Positions 1 through 8,503 of a stretch of 64,000 bases of DNA are shown here, one piece after another. The notes under the pieces are model-generated. The model ran no database searches. It worked only from the letters and a program-made list of their open reading frames with translations, and was not told the DNA's origin. A program made the position numbers and the translations under genes. Position 1 is the stretch's first letter. Every line of letters begins with the position of its first letter. The stretch covers positions 62,001 to 126,000 of the forward strand of contig JAHBYW010000003.1 in NCBI GenBank assembly GCA_019635755.1. The letters are read 5' to 3'. The DNA is from Rhizobiaceae bacterium. GTDB taxonomy: Bacteria > Pseudomonadota > Alphaproteobacteria > Rhizobiales > Rhizobiaceae.

Positions 1-1
1 G

Positions 2-235
2 CTTGGCGAGACCTGGCCCGACGACGCTGCGCGCATCGCGCTGCGCGGGCGCGACGGGTTCCTGCTGCTGCCACTCACCAAGAACTTCTTCGAGCTTCCC
101 GGCATTTCGACGCCGCTCGACTACAAGGCGCATATCGAGCCGATCGTCGCCGACATGGTGTCGCTGCTGGCGACGGCGTCGCTGGTCCGCAAGGTCGGCG
201 CGAAGGACGACACGCCCCAGTCGCCGGCGGCGTGA
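2..235 (+). CDS. C-terminal part of an unrecognised protein (5' truncated by window edge)
   Basis: An open frame enters from the left edge and stops at TGA 233-235, leaving 77 residues. The visible part has a hydrophobic stretch (DGFLLLPLTKNFFELPG), a Leu/Ala-rich helix (ADMVSLLATASLVRKVG) and a polar tail. Third positions are almost all G/C, as in the neighbouring genes, which supports coding. I do not recognise the family. A GC-rich inverted repeat at about 274-290, followed by only a short T run, may be a weak terminator for this gene. Confidence 0.6.
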   Translation, partial: LGETWPDDAARIALRGRDGFLLLPLTKNFFELPGISTPLDYKAHIEPIVADMVSLLATASLVRKVGAKDDTPQSPAA

Positions 236-585
236 GCCGAAGCGCCGCCTGCCTGAAACAATTCGTGTTGGCAGGCGCGGCGGCCGCGCCGTTTCGTGAT
301 CGTCGGCGTCGCCGATTAAGGCGGACCCGTGATGGCATGCGGCGCGGATCGCCGCAGCCGCCAAGCGCCCGCCATATCGGCACAAAGCTTCGTTCCGGCG
401 GTTGCGCAGGCATCGGCACGCGTCCGCGGCGGCTCAATTGAGGCATAAATAAGCCGCTGATTCCGTTTGGCTATTTCATCCTTTGTGATTTGCGGGACAG
501 CGCCCCTCGGCCTAGCTGTCCTCCCGTCCGGCGCATTGATCCGTTCGTCGCCGGGCAGCCAAGAAACGAAAACGGAGTTCACCTG

Positions 586-828
586 ATGAAGAAGATCCTC
601 GCCACGACGCTCGCCTCCCTCGCCTTCGTCGGCATGGCCTACGCCGCAACCGTGGAAGGCGTCGTCCAGGCCGTCGATTCGGCGACACGCACGATCACGC
701 TGCAGGACGGCACCAGCTTCGTGGCCCCCGAAGGCGTCGCCCTCGAGCAGATCCAGGTGGGTGCGAAGATCAATGTGACGGTCGACGACTCGAGCGGCGT
801 CGTCACCGCGATCGAGGCCGCGTCCTAA
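586..828 (+). CDS. small secreted DUF1344-like protein
   Basis: Eighty residues. A signal peptide of about 20 residues (MKKILATTLASLAFVGMAYA) precedes a compact beta-rich domain with the pattern VEGVVQAVDSATRTITLQDG and an acidic end. Size, signal and pattern fit the DUF1344 family of small periplasmic proteins in rhizobia, whose function is unknown. An upstream TTG could extend the frame, but the ATG at 586 starts exactly at the signal peptide and follows the purine-rich cggag. A strong intrinsic terminator sits 34 bases after the stop, so the gene is probably monocistronic. Confidence 0.8.
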   Translation: MKKILATTLASLAFVGMAYAATVEGVVQAVDSATRTITLQDGTSFVAPEGVALEQIQVGAKINVTVDDSSGVVTAIEAAS

Positions 829-861
829 GCACCTCCAACGATAACAGCCCTGTACCCTGCT

Positions 862-892
862 GGCCGGCCCCTGCCCCCGGGGCCGGCCTTTT
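862..892 (+). terminator. intrinsic terminator after the DUF1344-like gene
   Basis: Ten-base-pair perfect stem (862-871 with 879-888, GGCCGGCCCC type), 7-nt loop and four T residues at 889-892. It is placed correctly for the gene ending at 828. Confidence 0.8.
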
Positions 893-977
893 CGCGCCTG
901 CCACCCATGGTTTTCGCCGCAATCGCGCGCTATCCGTCGTCGCACGAACCGGCGACCAGCCGGCGGAGGGCATGGTC

Positions 978-2585
978 ATGGCATTCAGGATTTCGCGACG
1001 GCTGCTGCTCGGCGCGGCCATCGTCGGCGGCGGCGCGCTGTGGGCCGGAACGACGCTGGCGCGGCTGGCGCGCGACCCGTCGGGGCCGAAGAACCTCGGC
1101 CGCGTGGCCGACATCGACGGCAAGCCGCTGGCGCTGGTTCCGCCAGGATCGCCGGTCCCGTTCGATCCGTCCCTCCCGTGGCTGCAGCAGGGCGGCGAGC
1201 TGAACGACGCCAGCGCCCTGTCTCGGACGCCGGTCTACGGCGTGGTCGAGGTGTCGGAGGAGAAGCACATCGCCGACGCGCTCGCCTTCGCCCGCGCCAA
1301 CGGCCTGAAGGTGTCGATGGCGGCGATCCGCCATTCGATGGGCGGCCACGCCTTCGACGACAATGCGCTGGTCCTCGACATGCGCAAATTCAACCGCATC
1401 GAGGTGGACGAAGCGGCGCGCACCATGACGGTGCAGCCGGGCGCCGTATGGCACGACATCCAGAACAGGCTGCATCCGAAGTTCGCCGTGAAGGCGATGC
1501 AGTCGACCGACATCTTCTCCGTCGGCGGCTCGATCTCGGTCAACGCCCACGGCATGGACCACCAGGTCGGCGCGCTCGGCGGCACGATCCGCTCCCTGCG
1601 CGCGATGCTGGCCGACGGCTCCGTCGTGACCTGCTCGCGCGCGGAGAACGCCGACCTTTTCCGCCACATCGTCGGCGGCTACGGCCTGTTCGGCGTCGTG
1701 CTGTCGGCGACGCTCGATATCACCGACAACGTCGTCTACGAGACCAAGCGCGAGATCATCACGTCGGAGGAATTCCCCGCCTTCTTCTCGGAGAAACTCG
1801 AGGCCGACCGCAACATCGGACTGTTCTACGGCCATCTCTCGACCGCGCCCGGCAACTTCCTCGAGGACATGATCGTCTATCGCTACGACAAGGTGGCGGA
1901 CCAGCCGCCGGCCGACATGCCGGCGCTCGACGAGCCGGGCAGCGTGGCGATCAAGCGCCTCATCATGAACCTCGCCAAATATGGCGGGCTGTTCCAGCGG
2001 CTGAAATGGTGGGCGGAATCTACGCTGGAGGCGGAGGTGGAGACCTGCACGGTGCCGCGCTCGGAAGCGATGGCCGAGGGCGAGGCGTGCCTGGTAACGC
2101 GCAACAACCCGATGCACGATTCCGTGCCCTATCTGTTCAACGACCTGCAGGACGAGACGGACATCCTGCACGAATATTTCATCCCGCGCGCCGAGTACAA
2201 CGCGTTCATCGCCGGGGCACGCGAGGTGCTGTCGGCCTCGCCGCTCGCCGTGCTCAACGCGTCGATCCGCGTGGTGCATGCGGAAGACGTGGCGCTGACC
2301 TATGCGCGCGAGCCGGCCTTCTCGCTGGTGCTCTACATCAACCAGTCGGCCGACGAGGACGGCAACGCGGCACAGCGCGCGCTGACGCGGGCGATGATCG
2401 ACCTGACGCTGAAGCATCGCGGCCGGTTCTTCCTGCCCTACCAGCTGCACTACACGGCGGCGCAGCTGCTCGCGGCCTATCCGGAACTGCCGGAGTTCCT
2501 GGCGAAGAAGAGGCAGTACGATCCGGACGAACTGTTCCAGTCGACCTTCTACCGCGCGGCCAAGATGCTGACGGCGACGGCGTGA
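978..2585 (+). CDS. FAD-binding (PCMH-type) oxidoreductase with N-terminal Tat/anchor segment
   Basis: About 535 residues. The N-terminus SRRLLLGAAIVGGG looks like a twin-arginine signal or membrane anchor, so the enzyme probably acts at or outside the inner membrane. An FAD-binding PCMH domain follows (about residues 75-250: VSMAAIRHSMGGHAF, VGGSISVNAHG, GGYGLFGVVLSATL). The C-terminus (PYQLHY, YDPDELFQSTFYR) resembles aldonolactone oxidase/DprE1-like sugar oxidases. The substrate is not deducible. ATG 978 is chosen over ATG 972 because GGAGG at 965-969 is 8 bases from 978 but only 2 from 972. Confidence 0.8.
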   Translation: MAFRISRRLLLGAAIVGGGALWAGTTLARLARDPSGPKNLGRVADIDGKPLALVPPGSPVPFDPSLPWLQQGGELNDASALSRTPVYGVVEVSEEKHIADALAFARANGLKVSMAAIRHSMGGHAFDDNALVLDMRKFNRIEVDEAARTMTVQPGAVWHDIQNRLHPKFAVKAMQSTDIFSVGGSISVNAHGMDHQVGALGGTIRSLRAMLADGSVVTCSRAENADLFRHIVGGYGLFGVVLSATLDITDNVVYETKREIITSEEFPAFFSEKLEADRNIGLFYGHLSTAPGNFLEDMIVYRYDKVADQPPADMPALDEPGSVAIKRLIMNLAKYGGLFQRLKWWAESTLEAEVETCTVPRSEAMAEGEACLVTRNNPMHDSVPYLFNDLQDETDILHEYFIPRAEYNAFIAGAREVLSASPLAVLNASIRVVHAEDVALTYAREPAFSLVLYINQSADEDGNAAQRALTRAMIDLTLKHRGRFFLPYQLHYTAAQLLAAYPELPEFLAKKRQYDPDELFQSTFYRAAKMLTATA

Positions 2586-2601
2586 ACCAAGGACGGGCCG
2601 C

Positions 2602-3048
2602 TCACCAGAGCGACGTGACGGTCGAGACGGCCTTGCCGGCGATCCAGCCGGCGGAGTCCGCCACGAGCGAGAAGGTGCCGCGCACCGCGTTCCGCGCCAC
2701 GGCATAGCCGTCGCCGGTCCTCGAGACGATGGCGCGGCCGCCGCTGACGATGCGCTCGATCCGCGACGCCTCTGTCGGCGCTGCATCCGCGGCGGGTTCC
2801 GGCGCGGCCTGCGTCGCTTCCTCATAGGCGGCCATGGCGAGCAGGCGCTGGTTGTCGTCAGGCACGCTGCATACCGCGATCACGGTCGGGTAGAATTCGT
2901 GGTGGTCACGCACGATCCGGCCGCTGAGCGCGGTTTCGCACTCGGCCATCGTCGACCATTGCGGCTGCTCGTCGCGGATGAACTCGCACATCTTCGCGTC
3001 GCAGTCGCAACCGACGATCGTCAGCGCGACGATTGCCGTCTTCAGCAT
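2602..3048 (-). CDS. hypothetical Cys-containing, possibly exported protein
   Basis: 148 residues, not recognised. The short hydrophobic N-terminus (MLKTAIVALTIVGCDC) could be a signal or lipoprotein-like leader. Cysteines lie near residues 14, 16, 21, 37 and 60, followed by an Ala/Pro/Glu-rich linker (about 80-95) and a C-terminal half with small residues. A clear SD (GGAGGGA) precedes the ATG. It converges with the upstream oxidoreductase, only 16 bases apart. Confidence 0.6.
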   Translation of the reverse strand: MLKTAIVALTIVGCDCDAKMCEFIRDEQPQWSTMAECETALSGRIVRDHHEFYPTVIAVCSVPDDNQRLLAMAAYEEATQAAPEPAADAAPTEASRIERIVSGGRAIVSRTGDGYAVARNAVRGTFSLVADSAGWIAGKAVSTVTSLW

Positions 3049-3129
3049 GAGAGTCCCTCCGGCGTTGCCGCCGCCCGGGCTCCTTGTCTGCGCCGACCGC
3101 GGCGGGATTTTGCCGCGAAGATGATCGGA

Positions 3130-4236
3130 CTATGGCGATGGCGGGACGGGGTCCGCGGGAACGGCCGGGTCAGCGGGGGTCGCGTCGGCCGGCGGCGCGG
3201 CGGGCAGGCGGTCCTCCTTGTCGTCGTCCGGGCCGGGCGCCCGGGCCGGCAGGCCGCGCACGAACGCGTCGACCAGCCGCACGACCTCGCCGGGCTTCTC
3301 GACATGCGGGATGTGATTGACGCCGTCCAGCGCCTCCAGCCGGGCATTGGGGAAGAGCGCGGCGATCGCCTCGCCCTGGGCGAGCGGCGTCACCGTGTCC
3401 TGCTTTCCCCACAGAACCAGAACCGGCGGCTGGAACGCCCGGAACCGCGCCGGATCGGACGACGCCGCGCGGCTCTCGTCGCGGAACAGGCCCGTCTGGA
3501 GCCAGCGGCCGATCGCTTCCGTCGTGCCGCGGAGCGTCAGCGGCTTGCGGTAGAGGTCGAGGCGTTCGCGGGTGACGAGGCTGTCGTCGTAGAGGAACGC
3601 CTTCAGTCCGAGGCCGGTCGCGACGGGATTGGTGAAGGTCGACGCGACCAGGGTCTCGCGCACCGTGTCGAAGCCTAGCACCCAGGTGAATACCGAACCG
3701 CCGGGCGGATTGCCGATGCCCAGCGCCACGTCGAGCAGGACCAGGCCGTCGATGCGCTCCGGCGCCTCGAACGCCGCTTCCACCGCCGCGCCACCGCCGT
3801 AGGAGTGCACGCCGAGCACGAAATCCTCGATGCCCATCGCGTCGGCGAAGGCGAGGATGCGCTCCGCCTGGGCGGCGCGAGAATAGTCGTGGCCGAAGGG
3901 GCGCTGCGTGAAACCGAACGGCGGGAGGTCGACGGCGACGACGCGGTAGCCCAGCCCGGCCAGCGGCGAGGCGATGTCGCTGAAGGTCTGGCTCCAGGCC
4001 AGCGTGCCGGGGACGAGAAGGATGGTGCGCCCGCCGGCCGAACCCCACTGGGTGTAGTGCACCTTCTGGTCGCCGACGGTCGCGAAGGTGGCGCCCTGCC
4101 CGGCCGCCTCGTGCGCCGGCAGAACCTCGCGCTCCACCGCCGCGAAGCGGAACATGGCGATGAGAACGGCGACCACCGCCAGGGCCATCAGCACCAGCGA
4201 CAGGATCTTGCGGAGGGGTCGGCGCAGCCAGCGCAT
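3130..4236 (-). CDS. membrane-anchored alpha/beta hydrolase
   Basis: 368 residues. One N-terminal membrane helix (about residues 10-32, ILSLVLMALAVVAVLIAM) is followed by an alpha/beta-hydrolase fold. The nucleophile elbow is GVHSYGGG (Ser145), the acid is probably Asp in WGKQDTVTP and the base is His in GVNHIPHVEKP. The substrate is unknown; the family includes esterases, lipases and epoxide hydrolases. The ATG lies one base after the stop of the upstream gene, so it is translationally linked as the last gene of a three-gene operon. The C-terminus is a low-complexity Pro/Ala/Asp tail. Confidence 0.8.
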   Translation of the reverse strand: MRWLRRPLRKILSLVLMALAVVAVLIAMFRFAAVEREVLPAHEAAGQGATFATVGDQKVHYTQWGSAGGRTILLVPGTLAWSQTFSDIASPLAGLGYRVVAVDLPPFGFTQRPFGHDYSRAAQAERILAFADAMGIEDFVLGVHSYGGGAAVEAAFEAPERIDGLVLLDVALGIGNPPGGSVFTWVLGFDTVRETLVASTFTNPVATGLGLKAFLYDDSLVTRERLDLYRKPLTLRGTTEAIGRWLQTGLFRDESRAASSDPARFRAFQPPVLVLWGKQDTVTPLAQGEAIAALFPNARLEALDGVNHIPHVEKPGEVVRLVDAFVRGLPARAPGPDDDKEDRLPAAPPADATPADPAVPADPVPPSP

Positions 4237-4237
4237 G

Positions 4238-5362
4238 TCAGTAATCGTAGACGTGTTCGAGGCGGGCGCCGGCAGCGGCCAGCGCGGGCAGGACGGTGTG
4301 CAGCCGGCGGACGGCGACCACGAGACCCGTGCGATGGGTGCCGGGCGATGCCGGCAGCGCGTAGGCAAAGAGGTCGCGGCTGCCCTCGGGCGCGGTGACC
4401 GGACCGTCCGACAGCACGGTCACGAGGATTTCGTCATTGCCGCCGATCTCGACGAAGCTGACGCCCTTGTCGATCAGGCGCGGGATCATGTCGGTGAAGA
4501 CCTGGTAGCGCTTGGTGACGAAGACCGCGCCGTCGGCGCCGTAGTCACGCTCGAGCAGGGTGTCGGGTTCCGGCCGGACCGCGACACCAACCGGCCCCTT
4601 GGCCCAGACATGGATGTCGAGCAGCGCCGGATCGGAGGTGGCCGCCAGCCCCGCCTTGATGAGATCGGCATAGGCCTGCTTCACCGTATAGGCCGTGCCG
4701 AAGGCCCACTGGCGCTCGGTCGTGCGGGCGGAGCTGTCGCCGGCGGCCGGCGTGACGGCGAACAGTCCGGCGCGTTTCTGCGCATAGGGGTACTGGTACC
4801 ACGGCACCTGGTCGAGGAAGGCGGCGTAGTCGGCAGCGACGGTCGCGAGATAGCGGTCGGCTTCCGTCTTGCCGTCGGTCCGGGTGGCGCGGCCGACGGT
4901 GTTCTCGTAGGCCCACTGCAGGACGTGCTCGATCGTGTGGCTGGTGCCGATCACCGCCAGCATCTGATGGTTGGCGAAATTGAACGGATAGTCGCTGCTG
5001 GCGCGGATCATCACCGCATAATCCTGCCAGAAGCGGCCGACATAGGCCCAGTACGGGAAATCGCTCTCGCTCCCGTCGCGGACGAAGCCCGCATATTCGC
5101 GCGCGGCGTAGACGATCGCCCATTCGGGATAGGTGAGGTAGGTCGACTCCTCCGGCCGCGCATAGTCGGCGATCTCGGCGCGCACTTTCGCGGCAAGTTC
5201 GGCAGGTGGCGCACCGTCGGCGACGCCGGGCAGCGGCGTGGTGTCGGGCGAACTTGTGGTGAGGAAGCCGTAGGCGAGCCCGACGACCGGGATCAGGATG
5301 ACGATCAGGACGACCCAGACGATCGCCTTGATCAGCCGCCAGATCATGCGGAAGAGGAACAC
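4238..5362 (-). CDS. hypothetical protein with N-terminal membrane helix
   Basis: 374 residues from a GTG preceded by GAGG. A strong membrane helix at about residues 7-33 (IVWVVLIVILIPVVGLAYGF) precedes an aromatic-rich globular part, with PEWAIVYAAREYAGF, WAYVGRFWQDY and SHTIEHVLQWAYE as conserved-looking segments. I do not recognise the family. It is the middle gene between a small membrane protein and an alpha/beta hydrolase, with a 9-base gap upstream and 1 base downstream. A joint membrane-associated role is inferred only from this spacing. ATG 5347 is an alternative start. Confidence 0.65.
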   Translation of the reverse strand: MFLFRMIWRLIKAIVWVVLIVILIPVVGLAYGFLTTSSPDTTPLPGVADGAPPAELAAKVRAEIADYARPEESTYLTYPEWAIVYAAREYAGFVRDGSESDFPYWAYVGRFWQDYAVMIRASSDYPFNFANHQMLAVIGTSHTIEHVLQWAYENTVGRATRTDGKTEADRYLATVAADYAAFLDQVPWYQYPYAQKRAGLFAVTPAAGDSSARTTERQWAFGTAYTVKQAYADLIKAGLAATSDPALLDIHVWAKGPVGVAVRPEPDTLLERDYGADGAVFVTKRYQVFTDMIPRLIDKGVSFVEIGGNDEILVTVLSDGPVTAPEGSRDLFAYALPASPGTHRTGLVVAVRRLHTVLPALAAAGARLEHVYDY

Positions 5363-5371
5363 CGCCGCGCC

Positions 5372-5797
5372 TCAGGCCGGCGCCAGCCCCCCGGTCGATC
5401 GTCGCGCCAGCACGAAGCCGATGAACACGGCGATGCCGCCGATCAGGAGATGCGGCAGGTTGGCGAAGAAGCGCGTCGCGAACTCGATGTCCTGGAAACC
5501 GTAATAGAAGATGCCGCCGTCGAGGCAGCCAGAACCCGTGACCAGGCCGAGCACGCCGTCGAACAGGTAGACCGAGCCGAACAGGCGGAAATAGAGCACC
5601 GAGGCGCGGTAGGAGAGGAAGGCCGCGACCAGCGCCCAGATGCCCGAGAAGCCGTGCAACACGTCGTCGTACCATTGCAGGCTGAACAGGCCGAACATCA
5701 TGCCGTTCTCGTCGTGGATGAAGGGCAGGTAGTTGAGCCCGACGACCGCGAAGAACATCAACGCATAGGCAACGGCCAGCTTCTGGATCAGCGTCAT
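5372..5797 (-). CDS. small multi-spanning membrane protein (DUF4383-like)
   Basis: 141 residues with about four hydrophobic helices and motifs HGFSGIWAL, YFRLFGSVYLFDGVLGL and NLPHLLIGGIAVFIGF. The HL/G pattern in the last helix is reminiscent of DUF4383, but the match is from memory. It is the first gene of a minus-strand operon with the 374-residue protein and the hydrolase. SD GGGAGGG sits 6 bases before the ATG. Confidence 0.65.
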   Translation of the reverse strand: MTLIQKLAVAYALMFFAVVGLNYLPFIHDENGMMFGLFSLQWYDDVLHGFSGIWALVAAFLSYRASVLYFRLFGSVYLFDGVLGLVTGSGCLDGGIFYYGFQDIEFATRFFANLPHLLIGGIAVFIGFVLARRSTGGLAPA

Positions 5798-5975
5798 GGG
5801 CAGCCCTCCCCGAGTCCCGCAAGGGAATACTAGCCGATTTCGCGAAAATTCAAACGCTTAGCCGGAGAGATAGTCGAACCGTTGCCCGCCTGCCGCATTC
5901 GGGCCGGGGCGAATGGCGTTCGCCGGGACAGCCTGCCCCATTGCCTGACCCCGCGATCCGCCCGACAGTGCCGCC

Positions 5976-7529
5976 ATGAAACGCGACCTCGACGCCCTGG
6001 CGGACGGCCGGTTCGACCTCGTCGTCGCCGGCGGCGGGGTCGTCGGCGCGTCGATCGCGCGCGACGCAGCACGGCGCGGGCTGCGGGTGGCGCTGGTGGA
6101 AGCGGACGACTTCGCGCATGCCGCCAGCGAGGGCATGTCGCACTTCGTCCATGGCGGCATCCGCTACCTGGCCACGGGGGAGTTCGGCCAGGTGCGCAAG
6201 TCGCTGCGCGAGCGCGCCACCTGGATGCGCATCGCCCCGCACCAGATCGTGGCGCAGCCGTGCCTGACGCCTATCGCGGGCAAGAGCCGGTTCGAGGGCG
6301 TCGCGCTCGCCGCGGCCGTGCACCTGTTCAATGTGCTGGGCGGGCGCAACGTGCTGCCCCGCGACGCCCGGCCGCCGGTGCGGCTGACGGCGGCCGAGGC
6401 CGTCCGCGCCGAGCCGGCCGTCGAGCAGGCGGGCCTGACGGGCGCGCTGGTCTACCACGACTGTCGGGTCGACGAGCCCGAGCGCGTGGTGGTCGGGCTG
6501 CTGCAGGACGCGGCGGCGCATGGCGCGGTGATCGCCAACCATGCGCGCTGCCTGTCGCTGCGGACCGAAGGCGGCAAGGTCGGGGCGGTCGAGGTGCGCG
6601 ACGAGATCGGCGGCGGGACGCTGACGATCCGGGCCGAAGTCCTGGTGAACGCCACCGGACCGTGGGCGGAGGCGCTGGCCTCGCGGCTGCTGGCCGGACA
6701 GGGCCAGGTGGCGCTGACGCTGTCCAAGGGCATCCACGTCGTGACCGGGCCGGTCGCGGCGACGCATTCGCTGAACCTCGCCGGCCACCACGAGCACGCG
6801 ACCGTGCTGCCGTGGCGCGGCTTCAGCCTGATCGGCACCACGGACGAGCCGATCGAGGGCGACGCCGACGGGGCGGCGGCGACCGAGGCCGATGTCGAGA
6901 CGCTGCTGGCCAAGATCGCGCGGCTGCTGCCCTCGACCACGGGCCGGCTCGGCCCCGTGCTTGACAGCTACGCAGCGGTGCGCGCCCTGCCCGGCCGCGT
7001 TTCCGACACCTATGGCGCATCGCGCGAGGACGCGCTGTCGGATCATGCGAAGGACGGCGCCGCCGGGTTCCTCTCGGTCTACGGCGGCAAATGGACGACC
7101 GCGCGGCTGATGGCGGAGCATGCCGTGGATCGCGTCATCGCCCGGCTCGGCCGGACGGCGAGGCCCTGCGACACGGCGACGGCGCCGCTGCCCGACGCGC
7201 CAGCCTCGCCGCCGGACACGTTCCGTGCCGCCTGGCGCACCAGCCTGCGCGACTGGCCGCGCGACGAGGCGGACGCCTGGGCATCGGCCTATGGCACGCG
7301 GCTGTCCGCCGTGCTGAAGGCGCTGCCGGACCCGGCGACGGCGGATGTCTTCGCACGGGAGAACGCCCGGTTCGCCCATGCCGCAGCCGAGGAGATGGCG
7401 GTGCTGCCGGCCGATTTCGCCCGCCGCATGGCGCGCTGGTACTGGCTGGCGCGGCCAGGCGTCGAGGCGCGCGCCGCGATATGGCTTGCCGCGAACCGAA
7501 AACTGGCGGACGCTGGCGCCGGGACCTGA
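5976..7529 (+). CDS. glpD: FAD-dependent glycerol-3-phosphate dehydrogenase
   Basis: 517 residues, the usual GlpD length. The N-terminal dinucleotide fold VVAGGGVVGASIARDAARRG binds FAD, and MSHFVHGGIRYLATGEFG is the GlpD signature region. Further family segments are YHDCRVDEPERVV, NATGPWAE, KGIHVVTG and YGGKWTTARLMAEHA. It oxidises sn-glycerol-3-phosphate to dihydroxyacetone phosphate and passes electrons to quinone at the membrane. It is the first gene of a run with a lipid kinase (35-base gap) and an alkyl-DHAP-synthase-like enzyme, so supply of DHAP for lipid synthesis is as likely as glycerol catabolism. No glpK, glpF or glpR is nearby. Confidence 0.85.
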   Translation: MKRDLDALADGRFDLVVAGGGVVGASIARDAARRGLRVALVEADDFAHAASEGMSHFVHGGIRYLATGEFGQVRKSLRERATWMRIAPHQIVAQPCLTPIAGKSRFEGVALAAAVHLFNVLGGRNVLPRDARPPVRLTAAEAVRAEPAVEQAGLTGALVYHDCRVDEPERVVVGLLQDAAAHGAVIANHARCLSLRTEGGKVGAVEVRDEIGGGTLTIRAEVLVNATGPWAEALASRLLAGQGQVALTLSKGIHVVTGPVAATHSLNLAGHHEHATVLPWRGFSLIGTTDEPIEGDADGAAATEADVETLLAKIARLLPSTTGRLGPVLDSYAAVRALPGRVSDTYGASREDALSDHAKDGAAGFLSVYGGKWTTARLMAEHAVDRVIARLGRTARPCDTATAPLPDAPASPPDTFRAAWRTSLRDWPRDEADAWASAYGTRLSAVLKALPDPATADVFARENARFAHAAAEEMAVLPADFARRMARWYWLARPGVEARAAIWLAANRKLADAGAGT

Positions 7530-7564
7530 CGGTCGGGACGGACAGCTTCGGGGGAGGCGCCGCG

Positions 7565-8503
7565 ATGAGGGTGGGGGTGGTGGTCAATCCCGTGGCGGGC
7601 GGCGGCCGGATGCGGGCGCTGTGGCCCGAGATCCATGCCATGCTCGCCGACCGCTTCGACGGCGTGGTGGTGAGGGAGACGCGCGGACCGGGAGAAGGCG
7701 CCGACGTCGCACGCGATCTGGCGCTCGACGGACTGCCGCTGGTGGTTGCGGCCGGCGGCGACGGCACCGTGAGCGAGACCGTGGACGGGCTCCTGCAGGC
7801 GCGCCGCGAGCGAGGCTCGACGGCCGAACTCGGCATCATGCCGGTGGGCACCGGCTCGGACCTCGCCCGCGGCCTCGGCATCGCCGGCGAGCCCAAGGCG
7901 CTGGTCGCGCGGATCGCCGAGAGCAAGGCGCGCGCGATCGACGCCGGCCGTGTGTCCTTCGTCGACGACAATGGCGCGCTGGCCGCCCGCCACTTCATCA
8001 ACATCGCCAGCCTCGGCGTGTCGGGGCCGACCGACCGCGCCGTCAACGCCGCCAAATCCGGCGGGCGCATGTCGGGCAAGATGGTGTTCCTCTGGCACAC
8101 GGTGCGCGAACTGATCCGCTACCGCTTCCAGCAGGTGCGCGTCACCGTGGACGACGGCAACCCGCTGGAGGCGACGATCGCGCTGGTGGCCGCCGCCAAT
8201 GGCCGCTTCTTCGGCGGCGGCATGATGATCGCACCGGACGCCGCGATCGACGACGGGCAGCTCGAGGTGATCGTGGTCCGCGGCGCCTCCAAGCTGAAGC
8301 TCGTCTCCGACCTCCGCCTGGTCTACAGCGGCGCGCACCGCTCGCTTGCCTCTTGCACGTTCCTGCGCGGGCAGAAGGTGGTGGTCGAGCCGCTCGGCGA
8401 CCCGATCGCCAACGGCGCCCTGCTCGATATCGACGGCGAGTCGCCCGGCCGCATCCCCGCGACCTTCGAGATCCTGCCGGGCGCGATCCGGGTGCGGTCG
8501 TGA
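7565..8503 (+). CDS. diacylglycerol kinase-like lipid kinase (DAGK_cat/YegS family)
   Basis: 312 residues. The DAGK catalytic motifs are complete: NPVAGGG (nucleotide loop), AAGGDGTVSETVDGL and MPVGTGSDLARGLG, followed by the beta-rich C-terminal domain (GGGMMIAPDAAIDDGQLEV). Family members phosphorylate lipid hydroxyls such as diacylglycerol, sphingoid or undecaprenol-type substrates with ATP. ATG 7565 follows GGGGAGG; a much longer open frame runs upstream but overlaps glpD. The stop overlaps the next start (GTGA), so this and the oxidase are translationally coupled. Confidence 0.85.
   Translation: MRVGVVVNPVAGGGRMRALWPEIHAMLADRFDGVVVRETRGPGEGADVARDLALDGLPLVVAAGGDGTVSETVDGLLQARRERGSTAELGIMPVGTGSDLARGLGIAGEPKALVARIAESKARAIDAGRVSFVDDNGALAARHFINIASLGVSGPTDRAVNAAKSGGRMSGKMVFLWHTVRELIRYRFQQVRVTVDDGNPLEATIALVAAANGRFFGGGMMIAPDAAIDDGQLEVIVVRGASKLKLVSDLRLVYSGAHRSLASCTFLRGQKVVVEPLGDPIANGALLDIDGESPGRIPATFEILPGAIRVRS

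Noticed and set aside
7091-7564. Upstream extension of the lipid kinase frame
   Set aside because: It overlaps glpD almost completely and has no conserved sequence before NPVAGGG; ATG 7565 with GGGGAGG is the sensible start.
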